Below, piece by piece: positions 32,911 through 45,034 of a DNA stretch of 64,000 bases. The stretch is taken from positions 102,302,282 through 102,366,281 of the forward strand of contig NC_067473.1 in assembly GCF_947179515.1 (NCBI RefSeq), read 5' to 3'. The DNA is from Apodemus sylvaticus. Lineage: Eukaryota > Chordata > Mammalia > Rodentia > Muridae. A program made the position numbers and the translations under genes. The number at the start of each line of letters is the position of its first letter. The stretch's first letter is position 1. The notes under the pieces were generated by a model that saw nothing but the letters and a program-made list of their open reading frames with translations, was not told the origin of the DNA and ran no database searches.

Positions 32911-33050
32911 GGCATATATGTGTATATATACATATATGTATATACACACACACATATATATATGTATATATATACACATATACACACACATATGTGTGTA
33001 TATATATACATACATATATACACACACATATATACACATACATACATAAG
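32911..33050. repeat. Compound (TA)/(CA)/(TG) microsatellite
   Basis: About 140 bp composed of TATA, TATG, CACA and TACA units, nearly all alternating purine-pyrimidine, grown from the tail of the preceding B2. Confidence 0.95.
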
Positions 33051-33660
33051 TTTACAAAATAATAATAAAGGGAAATATATCATAGTACCAGAACATATAG
33101 ATTCATATTTCTTTAAAATAGACACCTGCAAATTCCCAAGTATCGTCACGTATTCTATCATTTCAGCCTTACCTTCCAAGATGCCGCCCACTTCCCGCTA
33201 TGATCCAGGAGGCTGAGTAACTAGTGAAGCCCCAAATCTTCTCTCATCAAAGACCATGCTCTTTAAGTATATTAGTGCTGGAAAAGAGCAACTGGACCAT
33301 CATCCCTGTAGCCCACCCTGGCTTTCCTCAGACAAGGACACTCAGACAAGAGGGGCAAGCCATCCCACCATAGTCCCAGAGGCCACTCGCCTAAATGAAA
33401 CTAGAACGAACAACCCAGGTGTCCTGGGCCGGTGCCACAGCTGTGGGAGAGCTACAATGGACCATGATGCTTGCCAGAACCCCCACGAGTGAACGTAAAA
33501 ACAGTTGTATGGGGATGAACTACTAATGCAGGCAAATCAATATTATGAGCGCCGATCTGCAGAAGTCATAAAACACTCAACAAAAGAATAATTGTGTCAT
33601 TCAAATTTTTCTTATGGCTAAACCAGAAGGCAGTCTCAGTATGCACAACAGCTCAACACT

Positions 33661-33672
33661 GCCCCCTGGTGG
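33661..33672 (-). promoter_or_regulatory. CTCF-type core motif, reverse orientation
   Basis: GCCCCCTGGTGG on the plus strand is CCACCAGGGGGC on the minus strand, followed by AG, a full core match. No SINE recognised around it. Binding is inferred. Confidence 0.55.
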
Positions 33673-33929
33673 TCTCTGTGTAACCACTGGGACCATGCTA
33701 GCTAATTGACTGTGGGGAACAAAAGCCACAGACCTTCAAACCTGGTCTATGAGACAGCAGAAGTCTGGACCAGGCACCAAGCCATCTGGAAAAATCTCTA
33801 GGCTCCACTCCCATTTGTTTGGAGAATCTGCGATAAAGAAGCTATGAATTCAGTAATGAGTTAACTACTTTTAGTCTGTCAGGCTGGCAACTGTCTTTTT
33901 TATTCCCCTTTAATTACCACGGGCACTTT

Positions 33930-34175
33930 TCTTGATGCCCTGTTGGTGGGAGAATAAATTAGTAAGCCTTTCCTTGTGCACTTTGGAGGCGTGTATCAAG
34001 TCTTCCAAAGGCGCACCACCTCAAGGAATGCATCCTAAGGAAATAATTAAAGATGCAAGCAAACTACAGCTGCAAGAACGTGCACTGGGGCCATCTATAA
34101 GAGCTGAAAGATATTAAATACCTCATGCTACAATGGTATTCGAATTTATGGAGCGAGTGAATATTTATAGGCACT
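33930..34175 (+). repeat. Ancient L1 (L1M-type) 3' fragment
   Basis: ctgttggtgggagaataaat, gaatgcatcctaaggaaata and attaaagatgcaagcaaact match the worn L1M pattern. Confidence 0.6.
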
Positions 34176-34506
34176 CAAAGGTACTTACCAGACACTCTCA
34201 CGGGGAAATCAGGACACCAAGCAGGTAAAGAACTCACATATGTAAAGACATATGTGACTTGAAGATCTACGTGAACAGACAGGAAGATCTGGATTCTACT
34301 GGGGTCAGTTTGTTGGTCCTCCGACATCAGGGTTGCCTGGAGGAACTATGAACCTATAGACATCCGACCCTCCTCCTCCCCTGCCGCTCAACTGTTTCAG
34401 CATGCGGCTCTAATCTTCTGCTTCATCTAACTGCTCCCCAATGTGAGGTCAGAGCTGCCCCCAAATGCTTACGGGAACCCCCCCACCCAACACTGCAGGT
34501 ACTGCT

Positions 34507-34722
34507 TGGGCTCCTAATTCTTGTTTATTTTTTTTATTTAAAAAAGATTTATTTTTATTAGCACACTGTAGCTGTCTTCAGACACACTAGACGAGGGCAT
34601 CAGATCCCATTACAGATGGTTGTGAGCCGCTGTGTGGTTGCTGGGAACTCAGGACCTCTGCAAGAAGCAATCAGTGCCCTTAACTGCTGCGCTCTCTCTC
34701 CAGCCCTGGGCTCCTAATTCTT
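34507..34722 (-). repeat. B2 SINE, reversed, with 16-bp perfect target-site duplication
   Basis: The reversed B2 body (34523-34706) lies between identical copies of TGGGCTCCTAATTCTT (34507-34522 and 34707-34722). The B2 runs from a T-rich tail to gctctctctccagccc. Confidence 0.97.
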
Positions 34723-35786
34723 AGAGACAGCCTCCAGGGGTCCTGTCCTTTAATGCTCTCCCTTTCTTTCCGTTGGGCTTCATGTACCCACCGTGTGCAC
34801 CACCACCCCTAGAGCACGCATCCATCCAACCACCAGGCATTTTTCAGGGCTCCAGTATACCAGCTACTGCATATCTGCCTAAGTTCCTCCAGAGTATTTA
34901 TCTGCAACAGATCGATTACAAGGCTCAATGTGGAAGTTTCTGGCACATACGGAAAATCCATAGCCCCAGAGCAGCCCTCACAGGATCTTATAAATAAACT
35001 CTCAGAAGATTAGGCAGCAGACACCCACACTGGGATTCCTGGTGGCGCACTAGAGAAGGCCATCAAAACCAATTATTTCTTGAACATTCCTAATGATGCC
35101 AACACATTGCTCTTTATTTCTGGGCTGAGAGAAGGGCTGCAGCGCCTCCTCCACCATCTCCAAGCAAATTCAGGGCTCCGTCTTTATGGAATTCTGGGCA
35201 TCCTGGCTCAGCTAGAAGGGTACATTTCTGAACACACTCTACATCATTTCTTGAGTGACTCTGGTAGCCCATCATCAGTTCAAGGTACAGCCTGCACCTG
35301 AGACTGGGTATGGAGCTCCGTTTTATAAGCAGCTATTTGGAACCGAAACTGAAAAATGACCTTGTCTTGTTCAAATTCTATATCTGTTCATCCAAAGATG
35401 TTCCATCTCTGCCACTCCCTTCATGGGCTACAGTTCCTAGCTGTCTTTAAAAGAAAATGACTGCCCTGGATGACAGCTCTGTCAGCACTACACCAGAGGC
35501 TTGAAGCTCACTGGCCAAATTCTCCGTCTGATTCCCATGGATTTTCCATGTTCCATGTAATGCCCCACACAGTTTTTGTCAAGGGTGTTCATACAGTCAC
35601 ACGAATGCATGCCTAATTAAATAAACTGGAAGCCAGAGTCAAATGGACTGTTGAGTTCTTCCTAGATTTCCATTTTCCACAAGTTTTAAGCTCAAGGTAA
35701 ATATGTGCTCTGTCAGTCCTACAGTGGGGCAGGCTGCTGTGTGGCTGCCGCATGCGTCTCCTGCTGAACTCTTTACAAAACCAAAC

Positions 35787-35972
35787 ACTGGGATGGCTCC
35801 GCATATAAAGTAATTTACCACTAACCCTGATAATCTGAGTTTGATCCCTAGAACTTACATAGTAGGAGAGAACCAATTGCAAGTTGTCTTCTGATTTTTT
35901 TCACGTCTGTGGTGTGCACCCATCCAAAGAATTAATTAGTTAATTAATAAATAATAATGATGATGATGATGA
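35787..35972 (+). repeat. B3 SINE with (TTAA)/(GAT)n tail
   Basis: Shows ctgagtttgatccctagaac and agttgtcttctgattttttt, then ATTAATTAGTT and GATGAT units. Confidence 0.65.
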
Positions 35973-36155
35973 TAAATCACCATCCCTTCTTTCTTTCTGA
36001 TCTATCATTCTCCCTAAGGCCCCTGCTGATCTCCTAACTACTGAAGTCTTTTCTAAGGCTCTGCTCTAAAATTTCATAGTTTCAGCTTCTGAGAGTGTTC
36101 AGTACCCACTCTGGGCAGTCCACGGCCTTTGCATACTCCTGGGAATATGGCTTTT

Positions 36156-36385
36156 AGAATCTGCTTCTCGGGCTGGAGAGATGGCTCAGCAGTTAAGAGC
36201 ACTGACTGCTCTTCCAAAGGTCAAGAGTTCAAATCCCAGCAACCACATGGTGGTTCACAACCATCTATTATGGGATCTGATGCCCTCTTCTGGTGTGTTT
36301 GAACAGAGCAACTGTGTACTCACACACATAAAATAAATAAATGAATAAATAATAAATAATACATTAAAAAAAGAATCTGCTTCTC
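36156..36385 (+). repeat. B2 SINE with 14-bp perfect target-site duplication
   Basis: Near-consensus B2 (36170-36371: gggctggagagatggctcag to an AATAAATA-rich tail) flanked by AGAATCTGCTTCTC at 36156-36169 and 36372-36385. Confidence 0.97.
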
Positions 36386-37546
36386 TGCATAACGTCATCT
36401 GTGCTGGCATAGCCGGCATCTACACAGTGATCCTGATGTGTGTATGGGGAAACCTTCTCTCTTGGAGGGACTAGAGGACTAGGGAGGCTAAGATCCAGAA
36501 AGATAAAGAGATTTAGCTAATTCACAAGAATCAGGAAGTTCAGAAAGATACAGGATTCATGAGGCCCCACATCAAAGGTTATATGAGAAGGAAAAAATGA
36601 CTGGAGACCGAGAGACCCTTCGGTGGAACTGCCTGCAAGCTGGGCAGAGGAGTCCGGGGAGAACATAAGGAGCAGCACTTGTGCTGGGGTAAGCTTTTCA
36701 GTGACACAACTGCCTTAGAGCCAGCCACACCAGCTTTTAAGAAACCCCCTGGCTCACCACACTACACCTGCGTAGGATCATTCATTGGTTTGTTGTGTCC
36801 TCTCTGAGATGAATAGATGTTTGTTCATGCCTCTCAGAGAAGAGTCACGGGACAGTGGACAATCTTGATGTCTCTCTTCAATTCCAGTTGCTTCCTCCTC
36901 TGCTCCTGGCCCCAAGCAGCTCAGCCCCACAGACTCATCAAAAGGCAGCACTGAACCAGTTTCTTAATGTCCACTAAACCAAGGGATTCAAGCCACCCTG
37001 ACTATTGCACAAACATTGGGGACAACGTTGGCTCCTTTCCTTTCCTGTCCTTCACCTGATAGAGGACCAAGCCCTGTCTAACTCTGCATTGTCAGTTGAG
37101 CCATCCTCTATTCTTTTGAGGGTTACCCTGAAACTCCCGGTAAGATTCCTTGCTAGCCGTCTCCTGGAGTTCTTGTCCAAGTCACTCTGTCCTTCATACT
37201 ATTGACTGGACCACCGCCCTGCCAGAAGTTCTGTTCAATTCCAATGCTGCAGAAAAGTACCCACCTACCTCATGGGCATTAAAATCCCAGCCTACTCATC
37301 CTACCTCCAGCGACCTCACCAGCAGCATCCTTGGACCTTGTTCTGGCCACCCCAATGTCTCGCTGCACCGAGCTGTCCTTATCCATGCCTGTAAGATTTG
37401 TCAAGAGGCTGCATACATTTTCCAGGGGCATGACCAACACTCTAGGAACTATTTGTTATTTGGTCACTGGGTCAAGTAAAGGCGGTGGGCTCATAGAGGA
37501 CCATGACTCTCCTCTGTTGCATTGGGAAGGTATCTAGTCTTCATCA

Positions 37547-37548
<2 letters not shown>

Positions 37549-37596
<48 letters not shown>
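37549..37596. repeat. (CA)n microsatellite
   Basis: Pure CA tract of about 24 units. Confidence 0.95.
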
Positions 37597-37598
<2 letters not shown>

Positions 37599-38392
37599 TA
37601 TATTAGCAGGAGGCATATCTGTTATTTCTAGAGTTCCAGCCACTGGCCTTCGGGGAGAGCAGGGCACCTGAAGTCACAGCAGTAGCTGATATCTGGTGCT
37701 ACTTCACAGCCATACCACCCTTGGCACAGTTGTTCCTCTAGTCTCTGCATAGTATCCCACAGTAATCAGATGTATGACTTAGAGATGGCATTAGGCACCA
37801 ACCGCAGCTCACACTTCTGTTCTCCAATGACTTGCAGGTTTCTCAATAGATCCGGTGGTTCTCAGAGTCCCTAATTAGATCATGGTTCATTCTTCCATGT
37901 GGCTGGACCTCTTTCCTTTTGGCAATATCTTCCTGAGAGACTTCAAACCTAGACCTTTAACAAGTCCTTAATAAGACTCTGGGAACCACCTCCTCCTTTA
38001 CCTTGGTCCAGAAGCTCTTTCTCCCAAGCTGGCAGCCTCTGCACCCCACAAGCGCTTTCCCCCTTATTCTACTTGGCTTGTCAGAGCCCCAGGGACTAGA
38101 GGGAATTCCTCAGGAGAGGAAGCCCTAAAGCCTACATCCTGTTCTTTTTGGCTGTGACAATATCCACTTCCATGCCTCTCACAGCTTGGGCTGGTTTTAG
38201 GTTATAGTTAAAGTATGCCTTCCTGTCCTGTCAACCTCTGTCAAGACACACAAGTGCTGGCAGAAGTGTCCATGGTGTCCACTTCACGGAGCAGTCCCCC
38301 ACTTCAGCGCCCAGGGAACTGCTGACAGCAGATCTTCATCAAGCTGGCGCCCAGAGCTCACGTGGTTGATAACCACAGCTCCACCCAAAATG

Positions 38393-38503
38393 ACCTTTCT
38401 TTTCTCTTTTGGGGAATAGGGTGGAAGGGGCTTTCTACATAGCCTGACTGTTCTGGAATTCAGTATGTAGATAAGTGTTGGGGTTAACTGTGCGTGCCGG
38501 CAT
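38393..38503 (-). repeat. B1 SINE remnant, reversed
   Basis: Shows ctacatagcctgactgttct and ggaattcagtatgtagataa. Confidence 0.5.
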
Positions 38504-38717
38504 GTCCCTCAGAGATGTGGAGTCAGGGGGTTACCTAGATATGGGCCCAAAGAGTTTATTTGTATGATGGGCTGTAGTAAATTAAAATATTTTATTAATA
38601 TCACTGGAAATACTTTTGATAGCTTGGGTTTTGACATATTGCATATTCACATACAAGCATCTGTTCTGGAAGCAGTAAATAACTACACTAATGCTTTAGC
38701 ATCCATTCTGACATCCC

Positions 38718-38751
38718 AGAGAGATTAGTAATCTCTCTAATTAGTAATTAG
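38718..38751. repeat. Two overlapping ATTA-G-TAAT palindromes
   Basis: AGAGAGATTA-G-TAATCTCTCT (10-bp arms, 38718-38738) overlaps CTAATTA-G-TAATTAG (7-bp arms, 38737-38751). Both centre on ATTAGTAAT, that is, paired homeodomain half sites. Confidence 0.9.
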
Positions 38752-39084
38752 AAATGGTCCAAAGGTTACTGACAGGTAGGGTCTCAGAGGAAGTGACAAG
38801 TTCTGTCATGAGCAGACACAGTGCTTAGCACTGTAAGAAGATGCTGGCGGCTCCTTGGAACTCATCCTCAGAGGAGAGTTGAACATTTCCTTGGGGCTGC
38901 ATGTCACCTGTCCGATACAGAAGGGCCTGGGCCATACTGAGTTCCCTGAAGGGAAGGGAAGTTTGGAGCTTCACAATAATCCTTATCACGTGTTCATTAA
39001 GCTCACGGAAACATCTTTCATATGGTGTCAATAAATGGCCAGGTGTGTCATCTCAGTTCTCCACCCCCAAACCAAGAAGTGTGT

Positions 39085-39425
39085 TGTTTAGAAACAGGGT
39101 CTCACTATGTGGCCCAGACTGGCCCCAGATTCAGAGATCTGCCTACCCTGACTTCTGTTATTAAAGGCAAAGTCAACACGCCCGGCCACAGGGTCTCTTT
39201 AGATGATTTTAAATATCGGTACTTCTTTTGTTTAAGTTCTAGTCCATCAGAACTGTTGAGACGAGCATTGGCTGCTCTCTCATCTCAACCCGGACGGATT
39301 TGGTCTCAGCATCCACACAGTGGCTCATAACTGTCTGTAGCTCCAGCTTCAGGGGAGGTTGACTAACACCTTCTGGTAGCATTGCGTGTGATACATAGAC
39401 ACACACGGCAGACAAAACATACAAA
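39085..39425. repeat. Reversed B1 remnant, then a worn forward B2
   Basis: 39085-39186 reads gaaacagggtctcactatgt to cacgcccggc (reversed B1). 39290-39425 reads catccacacagtggctcata and ctgtctgtagctccagcttc (forward B2-like). Confidence 0.55.
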
Positions 39426-40139
39426 CAAACACAAAAAAATAATCTAGTGCATTACCAATAAAATGGGAGTGGCCACTACTCTGTCCATCCATCACTTGGT
39501 CTTTTTGAGACAAAGTGTCTCGGTGAACTCGGATCATCAAGTGGGCTGCACAGCCTGGCCAGCGAGCCTCCGGGGTCTTCTTATCTCTACCCTGCTCCCA
39601 GCCGCCATGCTGTGATCACAGGTGCCGGGCATTGAACCTGGCTCCTTACGGTTGCACAGCCAGTGCTTTATCTCCTCTCCCCTCAGCAATTCCTCTGCTG
39701 CTGCCACGATACGACTGTGGCAGCCTGGCCTGAATGAGCCCACGTGAGTTTGCAAGGCCTGACCTCCATGCAGGCCGTAGGTCCAGTCGCTGCGACTTAG
39801 CAGTCTTGGAGATAGAGGAATGAGACAGTCCTGTAATTTGACATGGACCCGGAGAGAAGCATCTCAGGGAGTTGCTGGACATCTCTTGGAAGTTTCCAGA
39901 GACTTTCTCTGGACACCTATACAGTGTCTGGTGTCTCAGCTGCCACCATCCGAAGGCTTCCTGAGTGCCTGGGAACTTCTGGGGAGTCCACGCATTGCAC
40001 GGGACACGCAGCAGACGACCCTGCCCTCTGTTCCGGCAGCTCATTCAGCCTTTTGGATGCACCGTGGGCACTTCTCTGTCTATTGTTCACAAAAAATGAA
40101 TCTAGCTATGACTTGGGGGCTTGAATTGAACTTTTAAAA

Positions 40140-40640
40140 AGTTGTATGGCTCTAAGGGTCTTCATCCAAGTTTTTCCCAAAAGATTATTCTCCAAGGGAG
40201 AAAAGAAACAAAATGTCCAAGTCTCAAACATTTTTCAGTCTCCATTATCCCACGCCTCTCTGTACCCTTGAGACGCAATTTTCAATAGCAAACGGGGCTG
40301 AAGTTTGAGGGCACGGCCTGGAGAAGTTGTTTAATTTCTACCACGAAAGACAAACTCGGATTCTTTCAGGCAGCTCACCCCCCCAGGCCAGCCGCTGCTT
40401 TATGGGGCCAAACCGCCGAAAGAAGAAATGAATGCAAAAAATTTGCCTCATAGCGGTGAACGCTAAGATTTTTTTCTACAGATACAAATTCCCAAGCAAC
40501 CCTAGTCCAGAGATGATCAAAATGAAGGCTGGCTCTCTTGGCTTGTTGAAGGGCTGGCCGCCTGATTTTCTTGAGGGTCTGAAGCTGTTTACTCGGAAGG
40601 GTGGGGGTGGGGGGATTACCAACAGGGCAGTTTCAGAAAA
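40140..40640. promoter_or_regulatory. Repeat-free block, candidate conserved noncoding element
   Basis: About 500 bp without a recognisable SINE or microsatellite, with ordinary AT/GC mix and dense motif-like words (ctttatggggcc, gttgtttaatttc, caattttcaatagc). Candidate by exclusion; conservation not testable here. Confidence 0.25.
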
Positions 40641-41744
40641 ATCAACACAGGCCTGAGGAGTATGGATCAGTTTGTAATACACGGTCATTCCACAGATACT
40701 TACGGCACACCCACTGTGTTACAACTCTCTACAGGGCTGCTGTGGAAGACGGAAGGACAATATGGCTAGGCAGATGGTGGCCTTCATCTAATAAGGGAGG
40801 ACAAAGCATCTGTCCCAAGTGGTAAATGTCATTAAGAATTAGAGAGGATGATGAGATTTGAGAGAGACTTTGAATCCAGGTGACAACTTATACAGAGAAA
40901 AGCTCTAGGCTAGACTTCGTATATTTTTTTCTTTGTTGCTGTTTCCTTTTGAGGAGGAGGGTGGGGGGCAGAAGACACTCTTGGTCGTTTGTAGTAAGGA
41001 GCTGTCCACTTTATTTTCTGAGACAAGGCCCCCTCACTAACCCGAGGCTCACAGAGTAGGCCAGGCTGGGTGGCCAGGAGTTTTCAGGCTCTTCTCCTCC
41101 CGCCTCCTCAGTGCAGAGCGGGCTGTCTCCCTAGCCTTAGAACCAATATGAATAAGTAACATTTTGAATAGTTCAAAAGACCCATGGCACTGTTTCCCTA
41201 AATACAATTATGAAGGCTATCATTGAAAATGGCATTGGCCTCAAAGGTCAAGGTGGTTAGTTACTGCTGGGCAAGGGGGCTCTCCACTGGTATCCACAGG
41301 GTGGGAGAGAGGATGCTTACATATTTACACACTTAAAAGTTGTAAGTCCAGCCAACAAGCTGTCCTAGTCTAGCAAAGAAACCTCTCTAGGACACAAAAG
41401 GCAAGGCCTGTATTTTTCATTTCCGTATGAGATGTGGCGGTGGTGGTAGAGAAGTTGGTCCTGCAGCATTTTCTGTCTCCGTCATCCCTGCCTCTACATG
41501 CGTCTTAGGACATCATAGCAGCTCAGTGGGGAACCCAGTGCCAAGAGGGACCAAGGCCAAAATAGAGCTCCTAAGGCGGCGGGCCCCATTACTCATGTCT
41601 CGGGGCGATGCTGCATTCAGGGAGGGATCCAGAGTGCAGGTCTGCGGGGCGTACTGTGCAGTATGGCTCCTATTAGGAGGATGGCAGAAGCCGTCTGTAC
41701 CCCAGGTCACGCGCACATCAGTACGGTTTGTCTTGCACTTTGAC

Positions 41745-41875
41745 CCCCTGTTGCCAGTGAGCTTAATAGTACTGCTACTCCTATTACCTCACACGAGGAA
41801 ACGGGAATTACGGAAACTTTAATTTATCGAAGGCCACACAGCTAGATATGGTAGAGATGGGATTTTAAATGTCAG
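41745..41875 (+). repeat. MIR fragment
   Basis: Shows ttacctcacacgaggaaacg, atcgaaggccacacagctag and gatgggattttaaatg, the worn MIR core pattern. Confidence 0.65.
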
Positions 41876-42184
41876 ATGCTACCTATATGTTATAGCCTAA
41901 AAATTCTCAGAGGAAAATCATTTCCCAATCCTGATCAAGGAAAACTCAAGAGCGGGAAGAAAATGAAACTCAGTATGTTGGACTCAGGATGGCTGGTGGG
42001 TCATAGCAGAGGGTCCTGTCTGCTGGGCAGTCCCTGTGGGGGGCAGAAGGGGACCCACCCACGCAGTTCAGGGCTTTGGGATCTGGCCTCCCTTGAATAG
42101 ACAAGCTAGGCGGGGCTTCAGAATCAACTCAACAGCTCCATGTGGCCTTGTGGGTCTCTGTGTGCTGGGAAGGCGGCCTTATGT

Positions 42185-42395
42185 TGAATGTTACTGCACG
42201 TATGTGCAGGCCTGGTGCCTACGGGGGCCAGAAGAGGGCATCAGATCCCTGGGAACTGGAGATACAGAATGATGTGAGCTGCCCGATGTGGGTGCTTGGA
42301 ACACAACAGACTCCTTTGCACGAGCAGCAGGTGCTTTTTAACTTCTGGGACATCTCTCTAGTCCCTTGCCCCCCCTTTTGTTGTTGTTGTTGTTT
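42185..42395 (-). repeat. B2/B3-family SINE, reversed, and (TTG)n
   Basis: Shows gggggccagaagagggcatc, gatccctgggaactggagat, gggacatctctctagtccc, then TTG units near 42380. Confidence 0.65.
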
Positions 42396-43019
42396 TGTTT
42401 TTGTTTTTTTGGTGGAGACAGGGTCTCACATTTGGCTGGGGCTCACCCAGCAGGTCAGGCTACTTGGAAGTGAGCCCCAGGGATGCACCTGTCTCTCCTG
42501 CTCTAGTTCCCATTTATAGGGACAGCATGCACCTGGCACCAGGAGGGTGCCCTGCTCTGCCAGTCTGTACTTTATTGCTTTGAAAAGGGGGGTCTCTGTC
42601 TGAGACTGGAGTTAGGCCGTCAGCCAGCCAGCTTCAGCTGCCCTTCCTGAACCGAGTGTGTTTTACCTGGGTGCTGGCATCTGAGGGTTCTCAGTCACCT
42701 GTCTCCAGGCTTTCCCCGGCTTTTCAGCATGGGCTCTGGCGATTGAACTCAGGTCCTCCAATACTTAAACTTACAGAGCTATTGACTCCTCCTGAAATTT
42801 ACTTCTTAAACATCCCCAACAAAGACACAATGGCTATATGAAGAAGTACACAAATCCGATGTCCAGCTGGATGGATTTTTAATATGCAGATATTATGAGG
42901 CACAGCCCAGACCAACACAAGATTGTTTTAGACTTCCACAGTAAATTGCAGCAGACATGAGCACACTCTCTTGGTAAGGCAGTAAAACACAACTTGTGGG
43001 CTGGCCCCGCCAGCGCTGA

Positions 43020-43034
43020 CCCCCCCCCCCCCCC
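43020..43034. repeat. Poly-C run, about 15 nt
   Basis: Homopolymer C run. Its length is the part of the window most prone to sequencing error. Confidence 0.9.
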
Positions 43035-44689
43035 TTTATCCACCAGCTCACAGGCTGCACTGTTAGCTGTTAGTGTCCAGAAGGAGCTCTTTCCCCTAGG
43101 CATGCATTCCTAGGCCTCCAGGCAGTTCTACAAGCCTGACCAAACAGGTTTGGGGGCTTTTTCTCTAAACATCCTCTCTGTTTGCCCCTCTGATTCCTCC
43201 ATACAACCACCTCGCTGAGCTTCCTCTGTGGTAAGGGCTGTGGGGTTCTCCTGGTTTTAGTCGCCTAATGATGTTCTAGTAGGGCTCCTTTAAGATGCTA
43301 GAGATGGTCAAGATAGAAGGGACCCAGGACCTCAACCTTGGGAGGCTTAGGAGGCAGAGACCAGACACTGGGCCCCTGAGCAACAGGGCAATACCAAAGC
43401 CAGAAACTGCCCGGACTGGTTACATTCCAGTAAGATTAACACAAGGCTGAGCCTGCTCCCTCGCCCACCCCTCCTCCCCTCAGGGCCTTGAATAGGATTT
43501 TTAACTATTTCCCTCCTACTTGCTGTCCAACCCCACACACTGACAACGCTCCCTGCTGTTTGCACATTAACCTCACATTTGCCAGGCAGCTTCTTGAAGG
43601 CTGCGGATTAACAGCCACCAACCCAGACAATGGTCCCCAGGGAGGGACGCAAGGGGCTCAGACAAAGGCTCCAGACGCTGGGCCCAGTCAATCACCATAC
43701 AGTGACCATTAGGCAAAAGTGCAGAGGGCTCCTGCGGGACTCCAGACAGGGCCCGACTGGCTCACTGCTGGCTCCAGGCACTTGCCCTAAGTGGAACTAG
43801 GATGTGGGGTATTGGGGGATGCTCCCAAACTCACACCTAGAGAAACCCAGAACCCTGTCCCACAGGGTAACCTGGGAAGTGCTGGTCTAGAAAGGGCCTA
43901 AAGTCTGGAAAGGAACAGCCTGGAACCCTCAGCCCACTTTGCTAGGCTGCAAGCAGATGGCTCTGGCTCCTGCTCTAGGACTCCCTGCAAAAGCAGCTTG
44001 TAGACACGATCCTGGTCAGGGCCATTTTCTCTTCCTTTTGTCTGCAGGTGCATACACATCCATGAACCAAGGACAGCGGCACTATATTAACGGAGAAGGC
44101 CTGGCTCCAGGAGGAACAACCCTACAAGTGACTCACTCCACTGTGACTGTTCTCGACAGTGAATGCTCATGCGCCATCAGGTGAGGAGCTTCTTCTGTGC
44201 CAGGGTTTGGGCAGACAGGGCTAAGAGCAGGGGCACATTATAGCAGACGTTTCTATCAAGCGGCCATAGAGGAGCGCTATACAAGGCGCTATGTGGCGCC
44301 ACTCTTGGCAGAATAAGGCTCTGGTCCCATATGTGTGGTTCCTGCCTGCTGGAGAAAGGCAACGCTTAAGTCACCCAGTTCTGTCTGTAGACACCTTTGT
44401 CACACCAAGGTCATCGGAAGTTCCCACCCACTACGCTAATTCAGGATACTCATGAGGAATCCTTGAGAGGAAACCCTCAAATACCCCGACTTCTGTTTTT
44501 CCACATACACCTCTGCCTCCCAGTCCAGGTCAAGGAAGCTTTTACAAAAGTTTTCGCGTGTCTATTTTTGATTTTTCTGAGCCCCATCCCGTTCCAGTGC
44601 TGATGCCAGATGGTGGGAGAGGGGAGCAGACTTCGGGGCAGGCTGATGAGACTCCCGGGCGGGCGGAACGGTGGGAGCAGAGGCCTACA

Positions 44690-44960
44690 GTATAAGCAGA
44701 AACCAGATCTCCTGCCCTAGGGCAGTTAGCGTACAAGAAACTTAAGGACAATTAAAAAGCAACAACCACAATTAATACGGTTTACACAGGCAAAACTCAT
44801 TAAGTGTGGGCTGGGGCGCTCCATTTACCTTGGCCGGGCAAATTCTTCCTTTAGAGACAGAGCACATTAATCCCAAACGAGACTCCAGGGGAATATTTAT
44901 TTGCGATGAAACCAACTTTGAGCCCTCCAATGAAGGGCAGAGTACTCTTGACCTAAAATG
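44690..44960. promoter_or_regulatory. Repeat-free AT-rich block, candidate conserved noncoding element
   Basis: Contains ggacaattaaaaagcaacaa, cacaattaatacggtttaca, actcattaagtgtg, gagcacattaatccc and ggaatatttatttgcg, a cluster of ATTA/TAAT and forkhead-like words with no recognisable repeat. Function inferred. Confidence 0.3.
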
Positions 44961-45034
44961 GATGCACAGAGAGCTTCACCTAGGGAGCCAATGCTGGCCC
45001 GGTGAAATTCAGATGCCAAACCTTGTCCATTCAT

